Of a stretch of 64,000 bases of DNA, positions 12,291 to 24,887 are shown piece after piece. This DNA comes from Voacanga thouarsii (taxonomy: Eukaryota > Streptophyta > Magnoliopsida > Gentianales > Apocynaceae). Both the position numbers and the translations under genes were made by a program. The stretch's first letter is position 1; every line of letters starts with the position of its first letter. The stretch covers positions 1,905,001 through 1,969,000 of the forward strand of contig JANUWF010002273.1 in assembly GCA_026120185.1 (NCBI GenBank). The letters run 5' to 3'. A model generated the notes under the pieces. That model did not search any database. It saw only the letters and a list, made by a program, of their open reading frames with translations, and was not told the DNA's origin.

Positions 12291-13060
12291 ATTTCTAAGA
12301 AGCTTTATTTTGATAATGTAATTAGCTTCACACAAGTCCTTCATACTAAATTGACTAGATAGCCAGACTTTAGTAGATGACAGTGTCCCCTACATCATTT
12401 TCAATGAGTAAAATGTTATCTACATATAGTACAAGAAAAATCACGTTTAGTGCCTTCTAGTTTCCTATACACACAAGGTTCATCTTTATTTTGAATGAAA
12501 TCGTAAGATTTTACAATCTCATCAAAACGAATATTTCATGTTCTGGATGCCTGCTTAAGTCCATAAATGGATTTCTTAAACTTACAAACCATATGTTCTT
12601 GGCCTTCAGCAATAAAGCCTTCTGGTTGGGACATATAGGTGTCTTCACTAAGATAGCCATTTAAAAATACCGTCTTGACATTCATTTGTCATATCTCGTA
12701 GTCATAATGACATGCGATGACAAGGAGGATACGGATGGACTTAAGCATGACCACCGGGGAAAAGATTTCCTCATAATCAATTCATTCTTTCTGAGTATAC
12801 CCCTTTGCCGCAAGCCTGGCTTTGAAGGTTTCCACCTTTCTATCCACTCCCCTCTTCCTCTTATAAATCTACTTACACCTAATTGGTTTTATCCCTTCAA
12901 GTGAAGTTACAAGATCCTAAACCTGATTGAAATACATAGACTCAATCTCAGCTTTCATTACTTCATACCATAGGTTTGCATCGGCATCAGTAATAGCCCC
13001 CTTATATCTAGTAGGATCTTATTATTAATGGTCGGAGATTAGGTCAAAAGCTTCTCTTGT
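12291..13060 (-). pseudogene. Copia A2 reverse transcriptase (decayed)
   Basis: Minus-strand blocks equivalent to A1 4600-5250 are recognisable, including the stretch encoding the KKSIYGLKQA region (near 12560-12580) and the region before it (near 12640-12860). Stops and frameshifts are frequent. Confidence 0.75.
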
Positions 13061-14100
13061 TCATCTTTCTGAAACCCTAGATATCCTCCTACTACGACAA
13101 GGTTCCGTTTGTACATGTTCTTGAGGCTGTACTTCTTCTTGTTCTATAATCCGGTTAGGAGAAGTTGAATCAGAAGATAACTTCTTTTCGAGTTCCAACA
13201 TTGTCGAACTTTTAGTGGATGTACTTTGTTCATCCTCCAAGTATCTAACATTAGTACTCACAAGTACTTTTTGCTCATTGGGATGATAAAAGTAACCATT
13301 CTTTGTACCTTTTGGATACCCAACAAAGAAGCATAATTCCGATCTTGATTCTAACTTGTCTCCCTTGATTAGTACATAAGTTGGACAATCCCATATTTTG
13401 AGATGATTTAGACTTGGCTTACGCCCAATCCATATCTCATAGAGTGTCCTGGGTACTGACTTGGAAGGCACCAAGTTCAGAATATATGCCGCTGTTTTTA
13501 GGACATATCCCCAAAAAGACACGGGATGAGTAGCTTGAGACATCATGTTTCGGACAATTTTCATCAATGTCCTGTTCCTTCTCTCAGCTACTCTATTCTG
13601 TTGGGATGTTCCCAGCGCAGAGAGTTGGGATACTATTCCATGATGTACCATGTAGTCATTGAATTCACTAAGGAGGTATTCTCTACTACAATCTGATCGT
13701 AAGGTCTTGATTAGTTTACCTGTTCGATACTCCAATTCAGTCTTAAACTCTTTGAACTTGTCAAAAGAGTCAGACTTGCATCTCATCAGATAAACATAAC
13801 TATACCTTGTACAATCATTTGTGAAAGTGATGAAGTACTCAAATCCCCCATCTTACTGGTGTAGACAAAGGGCTACACACATCAGTGTGAACAAGACTCA
13901 GTACTTCTTTAGCTCTATTTACCTTTTTGGTAAAGAACTTTTTGGTCATTTTTTTATAAGACAGGATTCACACTGAAGTCAACTTTTCAATCTCAAAGGC
14001 CCATCATGGATTAACTCTGAATCCTGATTGAATTAATGTGACCCAACTTTAGATGTCAAAGATATAAGTCATTGGCATTGGTTTTTCTCTTCCTATTTAA
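13061..14100 (-). pseudogene. Copia A2 integrase (partly open)
   Basis: An open frame of 241 codons at 13786-13061 holds the C-terminal part of the integrase core (SQLSALGTSQQNRVAERRNR with the terminal acidic residue, then PSKSVPRTLYEIW and the WDCPTYVLIKG block) and the serine-rich linker to reverse transcriptase. The upstream core at 13787-14100 is broken. This copy keeps the segment after FVGYPKGTK that is deleted in A1. Confidence 0.85.
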
Positions 14101-14109
14101 AGGTTCAAA

Positions 14110-14560
14110 TTAAGCGTTATTCAATTGATTGTTAATAGGATTAATGAAGAATAGATTTCTATACATGTGCTCAATATATATTATTTCTCCATTTCTATTG
14201 ATAGTTATACCAGAATAGAAAGAAATAGAATATTCTTGATTTATTAGTTTTGTAACTGAAACCAAATTTTGTCTAAAACCAGGAACAAATAAAACATTCT
14301 TCAAAACAACTATTCTATTATAATCAAAAGTGAGTTCTAGTTCTCGCACTGTAAGGGCTCAAACTTGTGCTCCATTTTCCACGTGTAGTCCATGCTCGCC
14401 CCTTCTGCGAGTCGTCTAATCTTTCTAAACCCCTGTAAAGAGTTACAGATATGATCAGTGGCTCCTAAATCAACAATCCAAGTGGAATTTGATCCAACCA
14501 TTGATATAGACTCTAGATAAAAAAATATTACCTGTGGAGTTTTTCTTGGCCTGAAGATTT
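14110..14560 (-). pseudogene. Copia A2 protease region (decayed)
   Basis: A 79-codon frame at 14349-14110 matches the block after the A1 protease (VVLKNVLFVPGFRQNLVSVTKLI). The protease active-site segment at about 14440-14520 is recognisable in the DNA but lies in another frame. Confidence 0.78.
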
Positions 14561-14574
14561 GGACACTCCTTTTT

Positions 14575-15333
14575 TTAGTGTCCCTTCTTCCAACATTTGA
14601 AGCATTTTCCCTTGAATTTATCCTTGGGCTGAGACTTGGGCTGGTGTATTACATTCCCTTTCTTCTTCTTGAACTTTTTGGGCTTGGGCCCAATTCTTGA
14701 AGAAGAAGCCATCATAGCCTTAGCTTGTGGCTTTATGACTTTCTCTGCCACCTGGAACTCCTTCATTAACTCTGTTAAACTCATGTTTAACTTGTTCATA
14801 TTGTAATTCAACTTGAACTCAGTAAAGGAGCCTGACAGAGATTTCGAGAACCATATCCACTTGACTCTCAGGGTCAATGACAGCCCCCAAGATTTCTGCT
14901 TCCTCAAAAGCAATAATCATTTTGAGCATATGCTCTCTGACTGATACTTCCTCAGCCATCCTAGTGTTTATTATTATTCGAAGAGCTTCTTGCCTTGCGG
15001 ATTGGCTCTTATTCGCAAACATTGTGGCTAGTGACGTACTTATGTCATATGCAGTGGCCATGTGCTCATGTTTGGATAGGAACACATTCGACATGGAGGC
15101 TAGCATATAGTATCGAGCCATTTCGCCAACTTTTTTCAATACCTTTCAGTCTCACGCTCCTCAGCAGTATAACCTTTCCCGATCACAGGGTAGGTCTCGT
15201 AAAGGACATACTTATATTCCTCGACTGTGAGTATTATATCCAAGTTTCTTTTTCAGTCCATATAGTTTGGACCCATTAGCTTATTCTCGTAGAGAATAAC
15301 AGTTAAGAGACTGAAAGAACCTCCACCAACCAT
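14575..15333 (-). pseudogene. gag: Copia A2 gag (decayed)
   Basis: The methionine at 15333 (MVGGG) aligns with the A1 gag start. Two overlapping frames, 15139-14819 and 14913-14575, encode the middle and end of gag, with a frameshift between them near 14850. The zinc knuckle keeps CFKC and the GH of CX2CX4H (KKGH), where A1 has lost the histidine, but the frame stops right after. Confidence 0.85.
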
Positions 15334-17020
15334 TTCTGAAATTTTAAAAAATAAAAAAAAAAATCTTAGTATTGTGGAAACAAAATCATTTTGTGCACTT
15401 TATCCTCATATTAAATAGATAATAGCTAACCCAATTACTATTATCTTTAATATGATTAATTTAGTTCTTAGAAAAACTAACATAGCTTCTTGGGAAAATT
15501 AACATTTACCTAAGCTAAGTGTGTTAATCACCACAAATTAATTTCCCTTCTAGGTAATGAACTAGAAGATAACTCCATTGAGGGGATGGTCATTTCTTCT
15601 CATTTCTTATGGACATACCTCGCACTATAACCTCCAACGTAGGCTGGCCGATCATAATACGTGTCCCGGGTTATTAATTACATCATTCCATTAGTTTTAG
15701 ATCCTTGTGATATCTCCATCCTATACGGGTTCACTCCCAGAGTGATGCAAGGCGACCCAGGATCTCTAATGATGATCGTGATGGAAGGCATGGGGCCATT
15801 GGAACCCTCTCCCACTTAGTTTTTTTTTTAAATAAGGGGTTTCTTGAAAAAATATCATTTGAAAAATTATAATTAAGTTTTTTTTAACTTGAAATAAAAT
15901 ATCTAAATCCATAAAAATTTCTATGTTAAGGTTTATATCATTTGAGAAATTTTTTCTCATGGATTAATTTTATTTAAGTTTAAAACTTAATAATTTCAAA
16001 ATATTTCCATTTAAAATTTCTTAGAGATTTTGATCTCAAAGTTTTATTTGAAAAAAATAATTTTTCCTTTACTAAAATGAATTAAAATGGCTTTCCATTT
16101 TAATTTACAAAAATTTCTAAATCCAAAATATTTTTTATGTCAAGGATAAAAAACCTTGAAAAAAATAAACCAATGATTAATTTTTTGTTTAAATTAAAAT
16201 AACCATTTAATTAAAAAAATTATTTTTTTCTTGTCAAATAAAAGTCTTTGAGAAAACATGCACATATGACTTAAAATAAATAAAAAATTATAAATATTTT
16301 CATACTTTTCTATTTTTAATCTTAAGTGTCCAAATAATAGAATTAAACACATTAATTAAATTAATTAATGATCCTATTTAATTCTAAAATCCTTTACTAT
16401 TATTTTTCATGCAAAATATTCAAAGAATATTAACTATTGCAAAAATAATAACTTTGCCTGGTTTGAGACAAAATCCAAAAAAGAAAAAAATTCAAAAATT
16501 ACAAGGGAAAAAAATATATTTTTTATTTTTTTCTCTCTGGTCTTGTACACTCACCGCACAGGATCATGGCCCATGGGCCATGGACTGCGTGCGAGTGCCT
16601 GCGACCCTCTTCTGACCCGGGATGCATCCTGCCTAGGATGCTCTCTGCATCCTGTCTTGGCGCGGCTGGCTTGGGTGTTGCCTCGGCTCCAGGCAGATCG
16701 AGCAGCAGCTCCACTCAGCTTGGTAGCTCTATTCGTCTTCCTCTTCTTTTTTTTTTTTTTTTTTTTTTTGCTATTTCTTCTGTGATTTTTTTTCCCGGAA
16801 CACTGCAACTCTAATGTGATCAATCCAAGGTGGTTCTTGTTACCTTTTTCATTAAAAAAAAAAAAAAATCACACCTGCCTATATCCTTTCAAATCGAGTT
16901 TTTTAACAGATGAAACTACCTATACCAAAATAGCGAAAGATCTCATGGTATTCATTAAAATTAGTCTTGCCAATTTTATTAATTAGCACGCATCAATCCT
17001 AAGCCTTTCAAAGCATTATG
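15334..17020 (-). other. Untranslated leader of Copia A2
   Basis: This is the counterpart of the A1 leader. The segment 15580-15810 matches A1 1800-2050 on the opposite strand. It also contains a GC-rich part near 16550-16720 and T/A homopolymer runs near 16746-16770 and 16853-16868. No gene is seen. Confidence 0.7.
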
Positions 17021-17031
17021 CTCTGATACCA
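17021..17031 (-). promoter_or_regulatory. Primer binding site, Copia A2
   Basis: ctctgatacca is the complement of TGGTATCAGAG, adjoining the 5' LTR of A2 as in A1. Confidence 0.85.
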
Positions 17032-17033
17032 AT

Positions 17034-18945
17034 TGATGCTCTGAAAACGAACAAAAGCCATGCATGCATGAAACAAAACTAGAAAAAACACTACGACACG
17101 GTTTAGCGAAAGGTAAAAAACAATACCTCTTCGTGTCATTGTTTTGTTTGGCCACGAGGAAGATGATGGAATGATAGTCCCGTCTCCTTCGTTGGTTAAA
17201 ATCTCCGGTTGAAAACTAGCAATCCACCTACTCTTCTGGAGCATGAATGCGAAGTCCTTTGCTTCTCAAAATATTTTACCGCCCAATTTATATTGGTGAA
17301 ACAACTTAAGCGAGGAATGACTCTTCTTGATCCTTTGCTATTAATTAGCAAAATCAAGAAGACAAAAAAAAAAAAAAAAAAAAGAACCAAACGAGAGAAA
17401 AAAGAGAAGAAAAAAAATAATAATAAGCTTTTGAGAGTTGTTTTTTTCCTCTTCGTGCATCTGTGTATCTGTCTCTTCAGAGACCCACGACTTCTTCACT
17501 ATTTTAGATAATCAAAACACCGGAGTTTTGATATTTCAAAACTCTCGGAGGGTATTAATAGAAGAGGTTTGACTAAGCCTTAACTCTTCTATTCCGTAAA
17601 TCAAAATAACCCTTTAGTCCAGATTATTAGGTAAAAAATAATTTATTATTTTCTTGGACCCAATGAGTCTAAAATAATAATCATTAATTATTTATTTCAT
17701 GGGCATATTAAAATAATTTAATAAATAATTATTGAGTCCAAATGATCTAAAATAATTATTCAAGCCTTTTATTAACTAATTTAAGCCCATGTTAATTTTT
17801 CTAATTATTCAATCTAGATTTAGGTCCTGAATAATTAATTAACTAATTAAACTAGATAATATATTTAATCTTTCTTATTTCTTTATTTTATTCCAGTTCA
17901 AAAATAAATTAGACTTCCTGAATAAAATAAAATCCCTTTTATTGAGACCATTTCCTCGACTTAAAATTAATTAGGACTTACGGGCTATTTCGAGAACCAA
18001 AAAGACTTTGGCTACTAAAATGACCAAAATACCCTTATTATATAAATAGTTGTATTTTACATTTTAAATATTTTTGAATATTACCATAAGAAAATATTGA
18101 CTCCAAAGACAATGCTGCGTTAGCTATGTCTTCGACCTACAAGTGAAATAATTAAAATACCCCTTTACACATTACTGTGCATTTAGAGAGTAAAGAGTGT
18201 ACTAATCCCTCTCTAAAAGACGTCTACCATCTTTAAGCTTCTAGTTCAATAACCCACGACTTCTTGGAATATTTTCGCTTTCCAAGGGGGCTACTCTAAA
18301 GCCAATATCCAAGTTATATTCCCCAGAACTCTAGATAATTAGATTATTCGAACAACCATAAGGGGCGATATAGTGTAGACGCTATTTTGTACAAGTCTGT
18401 CTTGGCTTACTAGTAACATATACCCAACATACAAGTATATTGGTCCTTCTAAAGAACCTCAACTATAGTATATCAAAGCATACGCTTTCAACTTTGTTAG
18501 ACCACCAACTCATACTCAAGTTGTAGAGTACAAACCCATACTGTAGTAGTAATAGTCTAAGTTTTTATCACATAGTACTTTTAGAAACCACTACTACAGG
18601 TCCTGTTCTACGTATTCAAAATACGCTTGTATTATGAAATGAGAAGACTACTCATTGGTTAAAGGTAAGTCATTCCCTATTTAGAACTCATAACACAATA
18701 ATCTTATTATGATGAGATCCCCATTCTTATCATTTGGTTAAGAACAATAATTTATGTATTAAGTATCCCATGGTCCATACCTTACTGTGAAAGACCTTCA
18801 TTTACATGAATCATTTGCTTAAACACAATGAGTTTTTTTTAATAAAAATTATATACAAATATAAAGAAAAATTTACAAATAATTTCTAAAAAAATACTTT
18901 TATTAATACAAATTAAAATTATATCAGAAACCTAATCTGAAAACA
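17034..18945 (-). repeat. 5' LTR of Copia A2
   Basis: Collinear with 8002-9900 along its whole length (for example the block near 18421-18480 and its twin at 9361-9420). The distal 20 bp differ from the twin, so the outer boundary is uncertain by about 25 bp. Confidence 0.85.
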
Positions 18946-19103
18946 TTATTGTATTACAATCCCAATCGGATCGAGGGCCGGGCAATTTTGCTACGAAACT
19001 TGTGTGATGAGTTCACCACCACAATATGTTGTTCGCATATTCTGTGGCTGGGAATAGGTCACGTTACACGTAAAAAAATTTGGCAAAACGAAGCTTAGAC
19101 TCT
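18946..19103. other. Sequence left of the hAT element, unassigned
   Basis: About 160 bp of more balanced base composition. No frame or repeat is recognised. Joined to 22315 onward it forms the pre-insertion locus of the hAT element. Confidence 0.4.
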
Positions 19104-19111
19104 GTGGTAGT

Positions 19112-22100
19112 TAGCAATGGCTAATAGGCCGGTCCGCACGGTTTCGGGCCGTGCCGGGCTGGACCCGAGGACTCCAGGCGGGCCGGTCCGTGGCTTATTC
19201 TTTTTTTTTTCTCCTACTTAACATAATTTTTTAAAATTATAAAAAAGCCACCTTGAAGTGGTGGGGGATTTGGCTTGGACCCCTACCTGTTTTATTAATT
19301 AATAAAATAAAGATTACATAAGAGGGGGACTTGATGCCTAAACCTCTTAAAAATATTACAATGATTAAAATTTAAAAATATAATAAATATCTTAAAAATA
19401 AAATTAAATACATAATATTACTTATCCTAAATTCCTAATTACAAAAATACTAAACTAACTACTTGGTTTACCCCATTCATCATCTGAGTCATCATCAATA
19501 ATCCACGAATTAGCTGTCCTATCTTCGGCTGCAAACCAACTACTACAACACATTAACATTTCCAAAGTTTGAGGAGTTAATCGAAATCTTCTTTCATCAA
19601 TTGTTCGAGTGCTCTCACTGAAGACACTTTTCGATGGCACTGTAGAGACTGGTGGTGTCAAAAGATCACGTGCTATTTTAGATAAAATGGGGTATTGGCT
19701 TATATGAACCTTCCACCAACCACAAATATCAAAATGCTGATCTTCATTTTCTACCAAGGGCTGCATCTCGTAAATTGCCATCTCGTTGTAGGTGGTAGTC
19801 GATCTTTTTTTACGTTTTATAATACCCCATGGATTAAATACTGATGAAATTGAAGAGGTAGATTTTCGCGGAAGTTGAAAGTGACTACTAGATGATGAAG
19901 CTTACCTACTTAAACTAGGAGAATTAGAACAAGAAGACTCAAACTCATACAAATTATACATGTCAGATAAAGTTTTAGCTGTTTTATCTTTTATGTCTTT
20001 TATCATACATTGTTTAAATGCTTGTGATTCATCAAAATCTAATGTTTCATATAAATATTCAACAATACTATGAAAACCAGGCGTCTTTACTCTAGGATCC
20101 ATACACAATGCCATACAATATAAAATAGGAATATCTTCATAATATTTTTTATATTTTTCAAACATACTTCTCATAAAAAAAACTATATTGGGGATGATAC
20201 ATATATTCACAAAAAATATGTGCTACCTTAGCAAGTGTTGGAAGAATATGATGAGTAGTGGGATAATAGGATCTCGATAAAAGTTCAGTAGCTTCTTTAA
20301 AAGTAAATAAAAATATTGAAAGTGCAGTACAATTTTCAAAATGAGTTTCAGTTAGTAGAGGTTGAAAATTATTACTATTACAAAATTCAATAAGTTGGTT
20401 TTGAAAAGGTATAACACTTTCAAACATATCTAACGTTGAGTTCCATCTAGTTTTACAATCTAATCTAAATTTTTTAAAAGATACATCTTGTTCTCGGCAT
20501 AATGCCTTAAAATTTTGTTACCTAGTTGGGGAGGTTTTAATAAGTAAAACAACATTTCTAATTATATTAACAATATCATCAATATATTTATATCCTTCTT
20601 TAACACATAAATTAAGTATATGATAAGCACACCTAGTATGAAATAAAATACTAACTAACATAGGATTCATAATATTTTTTAAAATTGTTATGGCGGAATT
20701 ATTATTTGAAGCATTATTTAAAGAAATAGAAATAATTTTATTTAAAATCCTATATTTACGACATATTTGAGTAATCATTCTAGCTATACTACTACCTACA
20801 TGAGGATATTCAAATAATTTAAAACAAATAGTTCTTTTTTGTACTAACCAATCATGATCTATCCAATGACATGTAATGCACAAATAAGATTCATTAGTAA
20901 TTGCAGTCCAACCATCACAAGTAAGAGCAAATTTTCAATTACAAGAATCAAACATAGCAATTAGATACTATTTCATTTCTTTATATATCTTTATTATATC
21001 ATTTTTTAATATTGTTCTAGGAATTCTTTTCCATATTGGTTGACAACTATTTTGCATATATTGTTCATAATGTGGATTTTTTGCAAAATTAAAAGGTGAT
21101 TTAGTTTGAACAATCATTTTAACAAATGCATTTCTAGTTTTTTCTATGATCATATTGAAAATTACCAACCATTTGACCTCCTGTAGTACGTATTTGTTGT
21201 TGTTTAAGTAGATTTTCTAACTAATCATTATGTGACCTTTTCATATGTCTAACTAATGTTTCCGTCCCTCCTCCCTTCTTATGTGCATATACTGCTCTAC
21301 AAATTTTACATGTTACCCTATTACTATCATTATCTTTTTCAAAAAGATTCCAAACCATAGATATTTTTGTTTTAGTTGTAACATCCGTTGTTTCAACATT
21401 ATCCTCACCTATATTAGATTCGTCGCGATTAATTATTGGAGTTGGTTGTGATTGTGAAACACTAACACTAGGCCTACTAGGACCTTCATCTTCATTACTT
21501 ATTTCATTATTTATTAAATTCAAAGCTAGATCTATATTAAAATCAAAATGTGCAGATGATTGGGATGAAGAAAAATAATGATATTGATTTGGATCAATTA
21601 TTTCTTAAAAAAAAAAGCAATCAAAATTCAAATAAAAGTTCAAAAAAATAAAGTATTAACAAATAATGAAATAAGAGAATTAAAATATATAAATAACAAA
21701 TTAATTTAAATTTAAACAAATAACTAAAACAAATAAACAATTAATAAAGCTAAAATAAAAGAATGTAAGATTAAGAAATACTAACTTGTTGATGACCAAG
21801 ATTCAAGAATAACAATACTTTGTTGAGCTTTTTACTTCTTATATCCACTATTCCGCTACTCAACAATCTTCCAAAATATGAAGACTTTCTTGAAGAATTG
21901 AAAAAGTATAACACAAAAATAAATTCTATTCTAATACTCTTTGTACAGAAAATGAATAAATTTGAGGATTATGAGAGAAAGATGAATAGAAATAAGAGAG
22001 AATTTGAGAGAATTGGAGAGTGTTTGATGAGTTTTTGGTTGAATTGTGGGGTATTTATAGAGTTTTGGGGGTTAGAATAGAGAATATAACCGTTAAGAAC

Positions 22101-22306
22101 CAAATTACAAAAAAATAATAATAATTCAGCCATTTTAGGGGCTAAATTTAAAAAAAAAACTGAAGGACTGAATTGGAAAAAAAAAACAAAGAGAGCCGTT
22201 GGGTAACGGCTCTCTCAGGCGGGCCGGGGGTTTTACCCCTTGGCCCGGACCGGCCCTAGGCCCAGACCAGTGCACAGTGCACGGTTTGCCTCGCGGGCCA
22301 TTGCTA
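19112..22306 (-). mobile_element. hAT transposon with 8-bp target duplication
   Basis: The ends are TAGCAATGGC at 19112 and its complement GCCATTGCTA ending at 22306. They are flanked by gtggtagt (19104-19111) and gtggtggt (22307-22314), an 8-bp duplication with one mismatch, the length characteristic of hAT. Subterminal segments at both ends are GC-rich and contain ggccggtcc-like motifs (19133 onward; complement near 22240-22260). The interior encodes a decayed hAT transposase on the minus strand. Length is 3195 bp. Confidence 0.9.
19455..21523 (-). pseudogene. hAT transposase (BED finger to dimerisation domain), broken
   Basis: From the N-terminus on the minus strand: a BED-type zinc finger near 21400-21225 (VTCKICRAVYAHKKGGGTE then HMKRSH, giving C2...H2); a core segment at 21168-20968; the block FHTRCAYHILNLCVKEG at 20883-20518; blocks at 20427-20158 and 20210-19902; and the C-terminal hAT dimerisation domain at 19781-19455 (GWWKVHISQYPILSKIARD, then STVPSKSVFS). 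The protein would cut and rejoin element ends in the nucleus. At least five frame breaks separate the blocks, so it is inactive. It resembles the RICESLEEPER/Ac type rather than MuDR or CACTA. Confidence 0.92.
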
Positions 22307-22314
22307 GTGGTGGT

Positions 22315-23080
22315 TGAAGTCAAGCTGTGAAAATGTCCTCTCATATTACAGTGCGGGGAGACATTTGGATTGTTGATTTTATGTTTTCACAACACTCGGA
22401 CCAACTTGTAGAGGAAAATTTCTTGATCCACGCCACCACCTTACCCTTGTAAAACGAAATGCTCCCCCTCTGTGAACCAAAAAACCACCATGACTTTCCT
22501 CTTGAGTCGCCTATTCATCTCCCTCAGTGTCAACCTCTTCCTCCCTCTCTCTCTTCATTGTCAACCCTGCTCTCGGCCAGCATCGTCAGCGTCTAATAAG
22601 ATCTCAAATAGAAACTTTAAAAACCAAGAATAATCTCCATCACTTATTTGAGGAAGGGAGATTTAATGACATTTCACCAATGTTGAACAATAAAATAAAC
22701 CAAAGTAGTTCTATTGCAAGTAAACTATTAAACAACTATTTTTTTAAAGCATAGTTAGTTCTTACAAGTAACTAATTGTAAACTTTATCTACCACACAAA
22801 ATATGAAATAGACGGGAGAAACATCAACGACAGCAAAAAGATTACTTCTTGAGAAGTTTGAGAAGGTAGAACAAGAAGATATAGACAAACAGTACATCGA
22901 GCTATGCAAACCTTGCAAAAAAATTCTAAAGGATATTGATTAAGAACACACGCCTCCAAAACTATCTTTTGTCATATTTGTTACAATTATTGATCCTAAA
23001 TCTCAACTATGTTTATTATTCTATTTGGCTATTTCTCTAGCAAGGCCATAAAAAAAATTATGAAGAGTGCTGAATAAATT
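22315..23080. other. Sequence right of the hAT element, unassigned
   Basis: No recognisable gene. A pyrimidine-rich stretch at 22500-22560 and a short frame at 22810-23020 (AKRLLLEKFEKVEQED) are present, but neither matches a family I know. Confidence 0.4.
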
Positions 23081-23259
23081 ATGTATGTATGTATGTATGT
23101 ATGTATGTATGTATGTATGTATGTATGTATGTATGTATGTATGTATGTATGTATGTATGTATGTATGTATGTATGTATGTATGTATGTATGTATGTATGT
23201 ATGTATGTATGTATGTATGTATGTATGTATGTATGTATGTATGTATGTATGTATGTATG
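23081..23259. repeat. Pure (ATGT)n microsatellite, about 45 units
   Basis: Uninterrupted ATGT repeats for about 179 bp. It can be read in every frame as a YVCM-type repeat, which is not a gene. Confidence 0.98.
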
Positions 23260-23660
23260 AGTGTTTCAAATAATTTTTTTAAGAATAAATCCTACCACGA
23301 TAAAAACTAAATATTCAAAATTTTTGTGTGATTAATATTTATTTATAAATTTTATTAAACAATAAAATTATATAAACTTCATTTTTAAAAAAGGGAAAAA
23401 TCTCTGTGTGATGTCACCTAGGTATACACTATACATTATCACTAGAATATTAATTCCTCTTGTTGAATTTACTTGTTGCACTTGAAGAAAATACAGATAA
23501 CAATAAAAATCTTGAATCTATGAACCTTTAAATGGAAATGAATAAAATAATATTTTTATTTTTAAAATAATATATAAAACAATTAATAACAAGTTTTAAT
23601 TGAATAATAATAACAAGGATAAAATTTTAAAAAACAATAAATATCACCTTAACCTGTAAC

Positions 23661-24239
23661 AACAACAACAATACCAAAAAACTAAGCCTTAATCCCAAGT
23701 AACTTGGGGTCGGCTACATGAACCAACGTCAGGCAACGTGTGGTCATCCACATGAATCCTCTCTCTCCACTTTCTTCTATCGAACGTCATACTTTCATCC
23801 AAATCTAACAAAGACATATCTCTCTTAATTACCTCTATTCATGTCGTTTTAGGCCTACCTCTACCTTTCCCTCTGTCTAACCTATCCTGCCTCACTCTCT
23901 CCATCGCCCTAACAGGAGCATCCCTCGGTCTTCTCTGAACGCGTCCAAACCAACGTAGACGACTTTCTCTCATCTTTTCCTCAATAGATGCCACACCCAC
24001 CTTTTCCCTAATGATCTCATTTCTAACTCTATCCTTCCTAGTATATCCACACATCCACCGTAACATACGCATCTCAGCTACTTTCATTTTTTGAATATGA
24101 CACATTTTAGCTGCCCAACATTCCGTACCATATAACAAAGCAGGTCGTACGACTACCTTGTAAAACTTTCCCTTTAAATTCAATAGTGCATTACGATCAC
24201 AAAGAATACCAGTCGCACTCCTCCATTTCAACCAACCCG
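23661..24239 (-). mobile_element. 5'-truncated RTE-type LINE with 14-bp target duplication
   Basis: The insert is flanked by ccttaacctgtaac at 23647-23660 and again at 24240-24253. On the minus strand it ends in TTG repeats (complement of acaacaacaacaat at 23658 onward), the tail form of RTE-clade LINEs, and not poly(A). The interior encodes the C-terminal end of a LINE reverse transcriptase (VVRPALLYGTECWA, MRMLRWMCGYTRKD, LRWFGRVQRRP) in one open frame down to 23839, where a TGA stands in place of an expected TGG. Only the last 0.58 kb of the element is present, the usual result of aborted target-primed reverse transcription. Confidence 0.93.
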
Positions 24240-24253
24240 CCTTAACCTGTAAC

Positions 24254-24887
24254 GTGACAAATAATTTTAGCAAAATAATAATAATAAATATGATAAGTAA
24301 ATTTTACTAAAGAAAGTAAATGTTACAAGAATCTCTTTTAATATTTTGACATCAAGGTTAGCAGTCCCAATTCTGCTAAGTGCTTGACTCACAAATAAAT
24401 AACCACATAATTGAGTGGTTGAAGCATTAAGTTATTTTTTTTAATTTTATTTGTCATAGTATTTGAAGCATTAAGCATTTTTTTTCTCTCTCTCTTTGTT
24501 TTTTCCCTTCCTGGCGCAAAAAACCTTGTCTCACGTTGATCCAAAAGATGGCTATATACTTGGAAAGAAATTCTTCTCAATTCAAACAAAATGTCCAATT
24601 TAAATTAATATTAATTTAAATAATTTTTATTTTTCGAGAATTATTATATATTCAGAACACATTATTTTTTTCGTCATTAATAATTAGACTTTATATTTAT
24701 TTTATATTTAATAATATTTTATTAAATTTTAATAAAATCATCACAATCAAATTCTTATTCAAATATTCAAGTAAAATTGGGAAGGAAATAAAAAGGGGAA
24801 AAACAAATGTGTGGAGGGAACCATGTCACATCAATTGTGGTTGGCAATGAGTAAACTTTGACTTAAAAAATTAGTCCATATTCAACC
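24254..24887. other. AT-rich intergenic stretch
   Basis: No coding or repeat signature beyond AT richness. A pyrimidine run occurs near 24479-24510. Confidence 0.5.

Larger units (their letters stand above)
8002..18945 (-). mobile_element. Copia LTR retrotransposon A2, same family as A1, inverted
   Basis: The 3' LTR lies at 8002-9900 and the 5' LTR at 17034 to about 18945; internal gag and pol read on the minus strand. Encoded peptides closely match A1 (for example the KLNMSLTELMKEF block of gag). The LTRs are visibly more different from one another than those of A1. It contains a 1.53-kb solo LTR insertion at 9979-11508. The outer end of the 5' LTR (18940-18970) is degraded, so I cannot identify a target duplication with confidence. 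Non-autonomous because all frames are broken. Confidence 0.9.

Noticed and set aside
16543..16823. Several overlapping frames around 16.5-16.8 kb
   Set aside because: They lie in the GC-rich part of the Copia A2 leader and run into homopolymers; none is conserved in A1.
23021..23310. Open frames of 68-82 codons made of YVCM or HTYI repeats on both strands
   Set aside because: They are translations of the ATGT microsatellite; any such array is open in several frames.
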